Source: an uncultured Prevotella sp.
Lineage (GTDB): Bacteria; Bacteroidota; Bacteroidia; Bacteroidales; Bacteroidaceae
Direction: 5' to 3'
NCBI RefSeq assembly: GCF_946404925.1
Contig: NZ_CAMJFM010000002.1
Coordinates: forward strand, 142,990 to 206,989
Length of the DNA: 64,000 bases
Positions 1-9,569 of the stretch are shown piece by piece (the first letter of the stretch is position 1; every line of letters starts with the position of its first letter). A program made the position numbers and the translations under genes. The notes below the pieces were generated by a model. That model ran no database searches. It had not been told where the DNA came from and saw nothing but the letters and a program-made list of their open reading frames with translations.

Positions 1-14
1 TTGTATTTTTTTCT

Positions 15-49
15 AATTATCAATTATCAATTGTCACTTATCAATTATT
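15..49. repeat. Heptad-period AT-rich tract
   Basis: A run of degenerate 7-bp units (aattatc, aattatc, aattgtc, acttatc, aattatt) lies across the end of the SusD gene. It is one of many 7-8 bp period tracts at gene boundaries in this window. No function is assigned. Confidence 0.6.
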
Positions 50-1838
50 TGAGGTTTACTACAGGGTGAATAGTCCAGCCCTTACCAGTAAAGTATTCAG
101 CATTGCTGGTATTCTTGTTGGCAGAGTTACCCTCCAGGTTGGGGTTGTCGTTGAGTGTACCCTGATAGATAGGGAAGAACTCATGGCCAGCAGCGAACGT
201 GTCGTATGAACTCTTGCTGCATGAGCTATAATCCACAGCATCCTTCGGTGTGAAGTTAACAACGCCATCATTGTAGTTTGCCTTTGTCCAGAAGTTAACA
301 GCTGCATGCTCCTTCATCTGCTGCAGACGTTCAGCGCTGTAGAAGAATCCCCAGCGGAGTAGATCGAAACCACGACCGAACTCACAGCCGAACTCTTTTG
401 GACGCTCTACATTAGCAATCTGCTCGAATAGTTTGTCGGCATTACCAGCGAAATCAGAGAGGTTCAGATTTGCCAGACCGGCACGGTTACGTACCTGGTT
501 GATCCAATCGATAGCCTGCTGAGTAGGACCGTTAACTTCGTTCTCGCACTCGGCAGCACGGAGGAGTACGTCAGAGTAGCGCATCATACGGAGGTTGATA
601 CCGCAGTGCAGACCTGTTACAACCTTATCGTAGATACCAGTACGCAGGTTAGTGTGCTTGGCCACTGGCAGTCCGCCATAGTTGTTGTTGGTTACAAATG
701 GGATACTCAGGTTACCCCAGTCGGCACTCTGTGGAACAGTGTAGCAAACATTACCAAACTCAAACCCGTCCCATTCTGGCTCATAGGTACCGATAGTCCA
801 GTAGAGTCGTGGGTCGAGTGAACCGCTGGTAGTCTTCTCTGCCTTAAACAGATTGTAGAGCCATGGAGAAGCCGAGAGGTCAGCCCAACCGCCACAGTCG
901 CCAGGACCGAAGTTAGATTCGATAGCCGAACCCTGTGTGGCATTGGCGCTGGTATTTACTGGTGTCCACTCATCGTCGGTTCCCTGTGAACCATAGTCCA
1001 AGAACTGTACCTCATATAGACTTTCGTCGTTATTCTCGTAAGCAGGACCCTCACGGAAATTGTCGCCGTAGTTAGCCATCAGCTTATATGTACCATACTG
1101 ACCATTGATGATTGCCTTCAGCACGGTGAGTGCCTCACTATACTTATGACGCATCATCAGAGCACGGGCATAATATCCGGCGGCAGCACCACATGTGGCA
1201 CGACCCTTAGCCCACTCACCACCTGCATCACGGCTTGGCAGCAGAGTCATTGCCTCAGAGAAATCCTTCTCAACCTGATCCCACACTTCGTCATAGGTGG
1301 CATTTGAACCATATAGTCCCTCAAGTGTAGAATAGGTGTTGTAGTCTGTAATCAGAATAGGATTCTGGTAGTATCCAGCCAGGTTGTAATAGCCAAGGGC
1401 ACGGATAAATAGCATCTGTCCCTTGATGCGCTTTTGCTGCTCAGTAAGAGCACTGTTGTCATCACCAAGTACAGAAAGAGTGTAGTTTGTTACATTGATG
1501 GTATAATACCAGTCACGCCACGACCACTGACCAATTTCGTCAGTGAAAGCTACGTTGAGGTCATCAAAAGGCATATACCATACCTGTGATGAATTCCATA
1601 CTTCGTCGCCACGGCACACGTCAAGCATGTAGCCTACACGGGCATAAGTACCCTCCATACGGGTGTGGTTGTATGCTGCAATTACAGTCTCCTCCAAAGC
1701 ACTAAGGTCTTCCTTGAAGGTTGCAGCTGTTTGCTGGTTGGGGTTTACCACGTCCAGCTTGCTGTCACACGAAGTGAGTGCGGCGGCACCCAACAGGAGT
1801 GCTAATGAAATATTATATAGTTTCATAATCTTCTTCAT
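45..1838 (-). CDS. RagB/SusD family glycan-binding lipoprotein (locus 1)
   Basis: Surface lipoprotein predicted to capture oligosaccharides and lid the SusC-type porin encoded immediately upstream. The chosen start gives a signal peptide ending in the lipobox ALTSC, with the lipidated Cys at residue 24. An ATG 15 bp further upstream (1853) overlaps the susC stop codon as TAATG and is an alternative, translationally coupled start. The rest resembles the alpha-helical TPR-type SusD fold, with a conserved late RYSDVLLRAAE-type segment and a C-terminus matching the family. At about 597 aa it is of normal length. No enzyme gene accompanies this pair, so the ligand cannot be predicted from sequence; the neighbouring sensor, MFS and starch genes make an alpha-glucan possible but unproven. 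Confidence 0.92.
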   Translation of the reverse strand: MKKIMKLYNISLALLLGAAALTSCDSKLDVVNPNQQTAATFKEDLSALEETVIAAYNHTRMEGTYARVGYMLDVCRGDEVWNSSQVWYMPFDDLNVAFTDEIGQWSWRDWYYTINVTNYTLSVLGDDNSALTEQQKRIKGQMLFIRALGYYNLAGYYQNPILITDYNTYSTLEGLYGSNATYDEVWDQVEKDFSEAMTLLPSRDAGGEWAKGRATCGAAAGYYARALMMRHKYSEALTVLKAIINGQYGTYKLMANYGDNFREGPAYENNDESLYEVQFLDYGSQGTDDEWTPVNTSANATQGSAIESNFGPGDCGGWADLSASPWLYNLFKAEKTTSGSLDPRLYWTIGTYEPEWDGFEFGNVCYTVPQSADWGNLSIPFVTNNNYGGLPVAKHTNLRTGIYDKVVTGLHCGINLRMMRYSDVLLRAAECENEVNGPTQQAIDWINQVRNRAGLANLNLSDFAGNADKLFEQIANVERPKEFGCEFGRGFDLLRWGFFYSAERLQQMKEHAAVNFWTKANYNDGVVNFTPKDAVDYSSCSKSSYDTFAAGHEFFPIYQGTLNDNPNLEGNSANKNTSNAEYFTGKGWTIHPVVNLK

Positions 1839-1852
1839 TTTATAATTATACA

Positions 1853-4800
1853 TTAGAAGGTAAAGTTAAGACCTGCCATAAAGCTGCGTGGTGTGGGGTA
1901 CGAGCAATAGTTGTAGCCTGGGGTGAATGTGCCACCTGAATAGTCTACGTTATATCCCTTATAACCGCTGAAGGTAAAGAGATTCTGGGCAGATACATAG
2001 AGACGAACACCACTAACATATCCGCCAAACCACTTGTTAGGCAGGTTAGCGCCAATCTCTATGTTGGCAATCTTCCAATAAGCTGCATTCTGAATCTGAC
2101 GGCAGCTGAACAGATCATTCCAGGCCAGTGTGCCGAGATTCGACAGATAAGTGCGAGGAACATTTGATACATAAGTACCACCATCCCACTGGTTTGCACT
2201 AAGCACATTCACGTGCTTGTTGCCGTAACCATAGCTTGAGTTCATTGTGTTATAGAGATAGTCGGTAACATGATAGTTCAGTGCTCCGTAAGTAGAGATG
2301 CTCATGTCGAAGATTCCATACTCCAAATGTGCACTCAGACCGAAGCTGATCTTTGGTAGACCGCTACCCAATACTGTCTGGTCGTCGGCAGTAATCTGTC
2401 CGTCACCATTCACATCGCGGTAGTAGCAGTCACCTACCTGTGCACCTGCCTGGTACTCAGTGTAGCCGTTTGCCTGTGCGATGGCGTTCAACTCGTCAAG
2501 CTGATCCTGGGTACGAATAATTCCCTGATAGTCCCAACCGTAGAATTTACCAACTTCCTCACCTACCTTAGTAATATAAGAACCGGTGATATACTGCTCT
2601 GTTCCGAAACCAAGTGAAGTAACTTTGTTCTTCAGAGTGCTCAGGTTGGCTGAAATCTCATGCTTCAGAGCGTGGTCACGATTGCGATAGGTAACCGAGA
2701 ATTCCAAACCGCTATTCTCCATAGAGGCTGCATTCATCGTTACACTTGAGTTAGATACACCTGCACTTGCAGGAACAGGTACACCATAGTGCAGATCTTC
2801 TGACTTGTTCTTGTACCACTCTGCAGTAAATTCAATACGGTTATTGAAGAAAGCGAGATCAAGACCTATGTTCATGGTCTTTCTCTTCTCCCACAACAGG
2901 TTTTCGTTTGTGAATGTTGATATTGCCGAACCTGTTACAGGCTGGTTGCCGAAGCTGTAAGTCATGTTATTACGAGCCATAGTTGCCTGAATAGCGTAGT
3001 CGCCTACAGCAGCCTCATAACCCAGTTCACCATAGCTGGCGCGCAGCTTGAACATGTTTACGATGTTATGGTCGATTGGGAAGAACTTTTCTTTATCGAA
3101 GCGCCAACCGATAGATACTGATGGGAATGTTCCCCAGCGTTTTGCAGGTGTAAGACGTGAACTACCGTCACGACGTACGATAGCAGAGAGCAGATACTTG
3201 CCGTCGAAGTCGTAGTTCAGACGAGCCAGATAAGATGCCAGCGTGTGCTTGTACTCGTAAGAATTAGCATCGCGGGTCAGTGCATTCTGAATCTGCAGGA
3301 AGTAGGGCTCGTTCATGTTGATGCCCCATGCAGTCAGGGTCTGTGTATTCTCTTCTTCATAAGTTTGACCTACAACGAGGTTGATATGGTGCAGACCGAT
3401 GGTTCCATCGTAAGTCAGCGTGTTCTCAATCAGAGCATCGGTATATTTGCGATGACCCTTTGTCAGGCGCTCATTCTCCTTTGCCAGATATACACGGTTA
3501 CTCTGAACCCATGCAGGAATCCAGGTCTTGTCATTACAACTTGTTGTGCTGTAAGAGAGGTTGATCTTATATGTAAGATTGTGATTCTTCGACTTGATTC
3601 CAATCATGTCAAGCAGATCCACGTCAGCTGAGGCTGTACCCATAAAGCGGTCAACAACAGTGTTGCGCTGCAACAGATTATTCACCAGCAGAGGGTTCAT
3701 GGCAGAAATATCACCATGTACTGTGTCGTAATAAACACCGTAACCATAAGCGTCGTATTTCCAACCACTGGCTGATCCTACTACATCATCCAATACCCAT
3801 GTTGAGTTGTCATAAGCCTTAATTGTTGGCTGCATATTCAGTACGCCTGCCAGTACATTGCCCAGATTTCCATAGAGACCCTGGATATACTCATTTGCAT
3901 TTGAAATAGATGTAGAGTTCTGGTCTGAGTGTGAATATACAAGACTTGTACGGAACTTGATGAACTTGGTGTCCATCGTGTTGTTGATACGAGCTGTATA
4001 ACGTTTAAAGTCAGGACCTGTACCCTGGATAGTACCTCTCTGGTCGTAGTAGTCCAGACCTATATTATATGTATTGTGAGCACCACCACCGCTCAGGTTT
4101 ACGTTATGGTTCTGACGGATACCTGTTTTGAAAGCTTCTTTGAACCAGTCGGTATTGGTATTATCTTGGAAGTGATAATTGCCATCTGCACCCAGACTAT
4201 AGCCACCAGGGAGTGGAGTACCAGAGTTTGCTGCGGCAACACCGAGGTAGTTACTATACTGGTCGGCATTCATCAGGTCGTACTTGTCGTTCGAAACGAT
4301 GTCTGCACCGAAGTATCCCTTATAGTCTACCTTCAAAGGCTGATCTTTCTTACCGCCCTTGGTTGTGATGATTACCACACCGTTAGCAGCACGCGATCCG
4401 TAGATAGCACCTGCTGATGCGTCTTTCAGCACCTGAATGGTCTCGATATCGTTTGGTGAGAAGTCGCGGATAGACGTACCCATAGGTACGCCATCAATAA
4501 CGTACAGAGGGGCAGTGCTACCGAAAGATCCGATACCACGTATACGTACTGTTGGGTCTGCTCCTGGCTGTCCGTCTGAGGTGATTGAAACACCAGCCAC
4601 CTTACCTTCAAGCATCGACGAAATGTTAGAGTGCGATACACGTTTCAGTTCGTCGGCATTAACGACAGATACAGAACCGGTCAGGTCGGCCTTTTTCTGA
4701 ACACCGTAACCTACTACTACCACCTGATCGAGCATCAGAGCATCGCTCTCAAGCTGAATCTGTTCAATAATCGCGCGTCCGCGTACAGCTATTTCGCGAT

Positions 4801-5068
4801 CTTTGTAACCTACGTAGCTCACTACGAGTGTACCATTTGCAGGTGCATCGATAGTAAATTTACCATCGAAGTCGGTAATGACACCCGATTGAGCGCCCTT
4901 CAACTTAACTGTTGCACCAATGAGTGGTTCTCCCTCTTGGTCTACAACCTGGCTGCTAACCTTGATGGTTTGCTGTGCCACTAATGCCATTGCAGGAACA
5001 GGATAGGCTGTCAGACCTCCCATCATACCTAACGTTAGCATCGCAGAGAATAATACTTGTTTTCTCAT
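1853..5068 (-). CDS. SusC-like TonB-dependent outer-membrane transporter (locus 1)
   Basis: TonB-dependent beta-barrel that imports glycans across the outer membrane with the SusD partner encoded downstream (1-nt overlap of stop and possible start). Visible parts: signal peptide (about residues 1-30), a carboxypeptidase-like beta-sandwich domain (about 35-95, with EPLIGATVKLKG and ITDFDGKF), the SusC-specific VVVVGYGVQKK motif near 115, a plug domain with KDASAGAIYGSRAANGVV, and a barrel ending in an aromatic residue (NFTF). The length of 1071 aa is typical. A -7 box (minus strand, 5124-5131) and two direct repeats lie upstream, so the pair has its own promoter separate from the sensor gene before it. 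Confidence 0.95.
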   Translation of the reverse strand: MRKQVLFSAMLTLGMMGGLTAYPVPAMALVAQQTIKVSSQVVDQEGEPLIGATVKLKGAQSGVITDFDGKFTIDAPANGTLVVSYVGYKDREIAVRGRAIIEQIQLESDALMLDQVVVVGYGVQKKADLTGSVSVVNADELKRVSHSNISSMLEGKVAGVSITSDGQPGADPTVRIRGIGSFGSTAPLYVIDGVPMGTSIRDFSPNDIETIQVLKDASAGAIYGSRAANGVVIITTKGGKKDQPLKVDYKGYFGADIVSNDKYDLMNADQYSNYLGVAAANSGTPLPGGYSLGADGNYHFQDNTNTDWFKEAFKTGIRQNHNVNLSGGGAHNTYNIGLDYYDQRGTIQGTGPDFKRYTARINNTMDTKFIKFRTSLVYSHSDQNSTSISNANEYIQGLYGNLGNVLAGVLNMQPTIKAYDNSTWVLDDVVGSASGWKYDAYGYGVYYDTVHGDISAMNPLLVNNLLQRNTVVDRFMGTASADVDLLDMIGIKSKNHNLTYKINLSYSTTSCNDKTWIPAWVQSNRVYLAKENERLTKGHRKYTDALIENTLTYDGTIGLHHINLVVGQTYEEENTQTLTAWGINMNEPYFLQIQNALTRDANSYEYKHTLASYLARLNYDFDGKYLLSAIVRRDGSSRLTPAKRWGTFPSVSIGWRFDKEKFFPIDHNIVNMFKLRASYGELGYEAAVGDYAIQATMARNNMTYSFGNQPVTGSAISTFTNENLLWEKRKTMNIGLDLAFFNNRIEFTAEWYKNKSEDLHYGVPVPASAGVSNSSVTMNAASMENSGLEFSVTYRNRDHALKHEISANLSTLKNKVTSLGFGTEQYITGSYITKVGEEVGKFYGWDYQGIIRTQDQLDELNAIAQANGYTEYQAGAQVGDCYYRDVNGDGQITADDQTVLGSGLPKISFGLSAHLEYGIFDMSISTYGALNYHVTDYLYNTMNSSYGYGNKHVNVLSANQWDGGTYVSNVPRTYLSNLGTLAWNDLFSCRQIQNAAYWKIANIEIGANLPNKWFGGYVSGVRLYVSAQNLFTFSGYKGYNVDYSGGTFTPGYNYCSYPTPRSFMAGLNFTF

Positions 5069-5123
5069 TGTTAATTGTTTTAAGTTTTAATTTTGAATTA
5101 GTTAATTATACTAAGTTTGGCGG

Positions 5124-5189
5124 CAAAGGTAGACATATAACAAATAGACAAGGTGGACAAAATGATTTATAAGGTGGACAAAACGATTT
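5124..5189 (-). promoter_or_regulatory. Promoter with direct-repeat activator site for the locus-1 susCD pair
   Basis: On the minus strand a TACCTTTG -7 box occupies 5124-5131. Upstream of it, two copies of aaggtggacaaaaYgattt start at 5150 and 5171, exactly 21 bp (two helical turns) apart. Tandem sites at about -35 to -75 suit an AraC-type activator, and the sensor encoded next door ends in an AraC domain. The assignment is inferred. Confidence 0.6.
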
Positions 5190-5252
5190 TTGTCCTCTAA
5201 GGTGCAAAATTTCCACTTCTTGAGCTATGTCAAGACCTGTTCTTGAGATAAA

Positions 5253-8207
5253 TCAAGACCACGAACTGGGGTTGGTTCCAAACATTTTAGTAAAACAACG
5301 GGTAAAATATTTGGGGTCATTAAAGCCCACGGCATATGCTATTTCGGTAATATTGCGGTTGCCACTCTTCGACGATAACATCTCTTTAGCCATATTCAGT
5401 CGGTAGTTACGTATAAACTGTCCTACGGGCAGGCCTGCTTCAGCATTCAAGTGCTTGCTGGCCACCGTTCTGCTCATGCCTAAGGCATCACAGAACTCCT
5501 GCACTCCGAATTCTGAGTCCATGTAGTGGTTTTCCATAATCTCCATCACTCGTTCCATAAACGGCTTGGTGCTCTTCATCACTTCTTCGCGGTCGGCTTC
5601 AACGCTCTTGGTCACACTCTTCTTGTAGCGCTCTTGGTTATCCAGAATGTTCTGGATGCGTGTTTGCAACTGTCGTGGATCTTCCGATTCCTCCAGAACC
5701 TTGCGGATGGGGTTGTATAGCTGTTCGGCTTCCCGGCGCTTCACAATCGTTTCCCACCTATTATATATATAGACGAGTAATGCCACAAACAGTATGCTTA
5801 GTAGCAGGCGGAACCACCAGCTGCGCCAGAAGTAAGGTTTTACTATCACGTCGATAGATATGGTATCGCCATCGCCGACCATCTGTACCGATTTGTATTT
5901 CACCTCGAAGGTGTAGCTGCCAGCGGGCAGGGCGCTGTATCTCACCGAGTGCTGACCGGGTTTCAGCACTTCCCAGTCGTTATCGAAGCCTTTCAGGCGG
6001 TAGCTGTACACGCCTTGCATCTCGTAGCCGTAGTCTAGTGCCGAGAAGTCGATTGAGAACGACCGATGCCCTTCTTTGAGGCAGATGGTCTTGGCCACCG
6101 ATACGTCTTCCTCCAGATAATCGCTGCCGGCTATGGCCTCCTGGTTGTCAACCATCAGCTTGGTAAACGTCAGGTGTCCGTGGTAGTGCGTGTCGGTGTT
6201 GTCGTCTATCATTTCTATCAGTCCGGCCTCGCTGCCTAGGCAGATGGTGCCCGATGCATCCTTGATGGCCGAGTTCCAGTAGAAGTGCGGACTGATCAGT
6301 CCGTCGTACTGCGAGTAGTTGGTAAACGCCTGCAGTTTCGGGTCGTATACCGACAGACCGTTCTGGGTGGTAATCCACAGGCGACCGTTGCGGTCTTCTA
6401 CAATACCTTTCACGCCGTTATAGACTAATCCGTTGGCCTGTGTCAGCACTTCAAAGCGCTCATTGCCATCGTCGTCTATCACGCGTTTATATAAACCGTA
6501 GCCGTTGCTGCCCAGCCACAGAGTGCCATCGCTGGTTTCGCAGAACGATGATATCTTATCTACAATCCTCGAGTTCGGGTCGGCCAACAGGTGTCTGATG
6601 GCGCGGTTCTCGAATTTGCCGTTCTTCTCCGATTTCAGGTCAACTATCACTACGCCCTGCATACATCCCATCCACAGGTGGCCGTCCTTGGTAATGATCG
6701 AACCGATACAACCGCGCTCCAACTGGCAGCCCTCGAAAGGCTCAGTCAGTTGGTTGGTCTTAAAGCTGTAGAAAAACATACCGTCGTTACTACCTATCCA
6801 CATGCCGTTGTTAATGTGGTCGTAGGCCATGGCGCCTATGAAGTTCATCAGTCGGGCTTGCTCGGGCAGTAGTTCAAGTCGCACGATGGCTTTTGGATTC
6901 TTCATGTCTATCCAGCACAGTCCGCCGCCCCAGGTGCCTATCCACAACCGACCGTAGCCGTCGGCAGTCAGTGTCGATACGCTGTTGTGTGGCAGAGCCG
7001 AGTTCTCCTTGGTGTAGTGTGTAAAGTTGCGCTCTCCTTTCAGGCGGCGGTTCAGTCCGCCTTCCACCGTTCCTACCCACAATGTGCCGTCGGGTGCGGC
7101 ATACATGGCATTCACCGGGTTGGGCGATAGCGAACCAGGGTCGGCCGTATGCACGCTGTTTTGCAACAGTAGCTGTCTGGGCACCAGTCGCACCACGCCG
7201 CCGGCCTCGGTACCTATGTATATCAGTCCGTTGTCAACCCACAGGTTGTGTACAAAGTCGTTTTTCAGCGGTGGATTGCTGGTCTGCGTCCAGGCCGTAA
7301 AGCTGTTGGTCTTGTCGTCGTAGATGTTCACACCGCACAGCGAGCCAACCAACAGCGTGTTGTCGGGCATCAGCGCCAGGCGCGACAGAAACTCGTGCGA
7401 CAGGGCTTGCGTAGGCGTCTGTTCCAACTGATGCAGATACGGATCGTAGCGATACAATCCGTGATTGGTGCTGAACCACACCACATTGCCACGTTTCAGC
7501 ATGTCGGTGATGTACAGACCGTAGAGCGGTTTCAGCAGCGATGATATCTCTTCACGTATCAGTTGACCGTTCTTCTCAACCATTCGGTATATGCCTCTGT
7601 CTATGCCTATCCACACGTTTCCGTTACCTTCTATATCGCGCACGCTGATTTCGGGTGTGTTGTCGGTATAGCGGTAAGTGGCTATGCGACTTATCTTGCC
7701 GTCGTCGGCAAAGGTTATCAGGTTCACGTATCTTGTGGTGATGAGCCAGATGCGGCCCTGGGCATCGCAAAAGGTCTTGACGCCGGGCTGGGATAGCAGC
7801 TCACCGATGTCGCCCTTGTCCGTTTGTGGCACTATGGGCAGCATGGTGTTCAGGTCTATCACGTTGGTGCCCTCGTCGAAGGCTACCCACAGACGTTTAA
7901 ACCGGTCTTCGGTCACCGATTTGCACGACAGACTCTTCAGTCCGAGTGCAGGTGTCATCATGTTGAAACCATCGTACCTTACCAGTCCGCCGCCGTAAGT
8001 GGCTATCCAGAGGAAACCGTTCGAGTCGGTAAACAGCCAGCTGATGTTGTTATGGGGTAACCCGTTGTCAAGGTTGATATACGACAGGTTATATCGTTCA
8101 GTCAGTATGTTTGCTGAAGAGTGAGAAAGTGAGAAGGTAAGAAGGTGAGACGCTATAAGTAGCGACAGTACCTTCGGCCACCAATTATTCATTAGATATT
8201 TTACCAT
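5253..8207 (-). CDS. Transmembrane propeller sensor fused directly to an AraC-type HTH, without kinase or receiver
   Basis: Predicted polysaccharide sensor and transcription factor of the inner membrane. The order is: N-terminal signal/anchor; about 700 residues of two-component-regulator propeller repeats (many G-LWIGT / G-IWIGI motifs); a Y_Y_Y domain (YRLKGFDNDW) at about 735-790; one membrane helix around 800-820 (RLLLSILFVALLVYIY); a short charged coiled linker; and an AraC-type HTH in the last 100 residues (GVQEFCDALGMSRTVASKHL, then ITEIAYAVGFNDPKYFTRCF). No H-box, ATP-binding or receiver motif is present, so it is not a hybrid two-component protein. The start is uncertain: GTG at 8216, ATG at 8207 (chosen) or ATG at 8192. 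It follows the MFS gene by about 30 bp and probably controls the susCD pair downstream. Confidence 0.85.
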   Translation of the reverse strand: MVKYLMNNWWPKVLSLLIASHLLTFSLSHSSANILTERYNLSYINLDNGLPHNNISWLFTDSNGFLWIATYGGGLVRYDGFNMMTPALGLKSLSCKSVTEDRFKRLWVAFDEGTNVIDLNTMLPIVPQTDKGDIGELLSQPGVKTFCDAQGRIWLITTRYVNLITFADDGKISRIATYRYTDNTPEISVRDIEGNGNVWIGIDRGIYRMVEKNGQLIREEISSLLKPLYGLYITDMLKRGNVVWFSTNHGLYRYDPYLHQLEQTPTQALSHEFLSRLALMPDNTLLVGSLCGVNIYDDKTNSFTAWTQTSNPPLKNDFVHNLWVDNGLIYIGTEAGGVVRLVPRQLLLQNSVHTADPGSLSPNPVNAMYAAPDGTLWVGTVEGGLNRRLKGERNFTHYTKENSALPHNSVSTLTADGYGRLWIGTWGGGLCWIDMKNPKAIVRLELLPEQARLMNFIGAMAYDHINNGMWIGSNDGMFFYSFKTNQLTEPFEGCQLERGCIGSIITKDGHLWMGCMQGVVIVDLKSEKNGKFENRAIRHLLADPNSRIVDKISSFCETSDGTLWLGSNGYGLYKRVIDDDGNERFEVLTQANGLVYNGVKGIVEDRNGRLWITTQNGLSVYDPKLQAFTNYSQYDGLISPHFYWNSAIKDASGTICLGSEAGLIEMIDDNTDTHYHGHLTFTKLMVDNQEAIAGSDYLEEDVSVAKTICLKEGHRSFSIDFSALDYGYEMQGVYSYRLKGFDNDWEVLKPGQHSVRYSALPAGSYTFEVKYKSVQMVGDGDTISIDVIVKPYFWRSWWFRLLLSILFVALLVYIYNRWETIVKRREAEQLYNPIRKVLEESEDPRQLQTRIQNILDNQERYKKSVTKSVEADREEVMKSTKPFMERVMEIMENHYMDSEFGVQEFCDALGMSRTVASKHLNAEAGLPVGQFIRNYRLNMAKEMLSSKSGNRNITEIAYAVGFNDPKYFTRCFTKMFGTNPSSWS

Positions 8208-8236
8208 ATTTCTCACCTTCTCACTCTCTCACCTTC

Positions 8237-9538
8237 TCACTTTCTCTCGCGAATTACAAATACGCACAGCGATGCGATGACGAAGCTCACACCGGCTACA
8301 ATCATCATGGTAGACTGGTGGTGCCCCACTACCGAGAGTATCACACCGCCCAGCAGTGCTGCTACAATCTGTGGAATACAGATGGTGCCGTTAAACAGTC
8401 CTAGGTATGCACCCATGTGTCCGTAGCCCTGCAGCGCGTTGGTCACAAATGTAAATGGCATGGCCAGCATAGCAGCCCATGCACAACCTATCATCAGGAA
8501 TGGGATGAACATCACATACTGGTCGTGGATGAATGGCACCAGGATAAAGCCGATGGCACCGATGACCAGACTGATAGAGTAGGCCAGCTTGGTGTTCTTG
8601 AACTGAGGTAGCAGCGCAGCCCAAATCACACTACCTACGGCCTGCACGGCAAACAGGATGCCTACCCAGTTGCCTGCCTCCTGGAATGCCTCGCTCGATG
8701 CGTCGGTCGTATCCCATACCACCTCGGCGATGGCGCCTGTGGTGTAGTTCCACATATAGAGCATGGCTGCCCAGCTGAAGAACTGAACCAGTCCTACCTT
8801 CCAGAATGTAGATGGTGCATTCTTAAGCAGCGTAATCCAGTTGGCGCTCTCTTCCTTCTCCTCCGATACGGGGTTGTACTCGGCATAGTTCTGCGGATTC
8901 CACTCCTTTACCTTCGATGTGGTGTAGATCACACAGAGAATCAGGATGGCTGCGCCGATGTAGAACGACCAGATTACCGAATCGGGCACCACGCCCTTTT
9001 CGGCCACGTTGCTGATGCCGATGAATGTGAAAACAAATGGGAACACATATCCCATCACCGAACCTGCGTTACACAGAAACGACTGGATGCTATAAGCCTT
9101 GGCCTTCTGCTTCTCGTTCACCATGTCGCCCACCAGCATCTTAAATGGCTGCATGGCCATATTGATACTGGTATCGAGGAACATCAGCGCTATCAGTCCG
9201 AACATCATAGCCGCACTGATGGTGAGACCTAATGAGCCCGAGTTAGGCAGCAGACACATTACGAGCACTGCCACAGCGGCTCCTATAAATAAGTAAGGTA
9301 TACGTCGGCCGAATCGGGTCCACGTCTTGTCGCTCAGTGTTCCTACTATGGGCTGCACCAGTATTCCCATCAATGGTGGCAATATCCAGAAGTAGCTCAG
9401 GTTGTGTGGATCGGCGCCAAGTGTGGCAAAGATTCTCGAAATGTTTGCACTCTGAAGGGCGTAGGCTATCTGTACGCCAAAGAATCCGAAACTCAGATTC
9501 CATAAACTCCAAAACGATAAATCCGGTTTTTGTTTCAT
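8237..9538 (-). CDS. MFS sugar transporter, SLC45/maltose-sucrose-like
   Basis: Twelve-helix inner-membrane permease, probably proton-coupled uptake of maltose or malto-oligosaccharides from the periplasm. N-terminal WNLSFGFFGVQIAYALQ and the loop motif RFGRRIPYLFIGA are typical of the SLC45/sucrose-transporter branch often found in Bacteroidota alpha-glucan loci. The start at 9538 (MKQKPDLSFW) fits the family better than the longer ORF from 9562, which adds eight residues. It lies 31 bp after the LacI gene and about 30 bp before the sensor gene, so lacI-MFS-sensor is probably one operon. Substrate is inferred from context. Confidence 0.88.
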   Translation of the reverse strand: MKQKPDLSFWSLWNLSFGFFGVQIAYALQSANISRIFATLGADPHNLSYFWILPPLMGILVQPIVGTLSDKTWTRFGRRIPYLFIGAAVAVLVMCLLPNSGSLGLTISAAMMFGLIALMFLDTSINMAMQPFKMLVGDMVNEKQKAKAYSIQSFLCNAGSVMGYVFPFVFTFIGISNVAEKGVVPDSVIWSFYIGAAILILCVIYTTSKVKEWNPQNYAEYNPVSEEKEESANWITLLKNAPSTFWKVGLVQFFSWAAMLYMWNYTTGAIAEVVWDTTDASSEAFQEAGNWVGILFAVQAVGSVIWAALLPQFKNTKLAYSISLVIGAIGFILVPFIHDQYVMFIPFLMIGCAWAAMLAMPFTFVTNALQGYGHMGAYLGLFNGTICIPQIVAALLGGVILSVVGHHQSTMMIVAGVSFVIASLCVFVIRERK

Positions 9539-9569
9539 AGTTCTATTATTTTTAATTATCAATTGTCAA

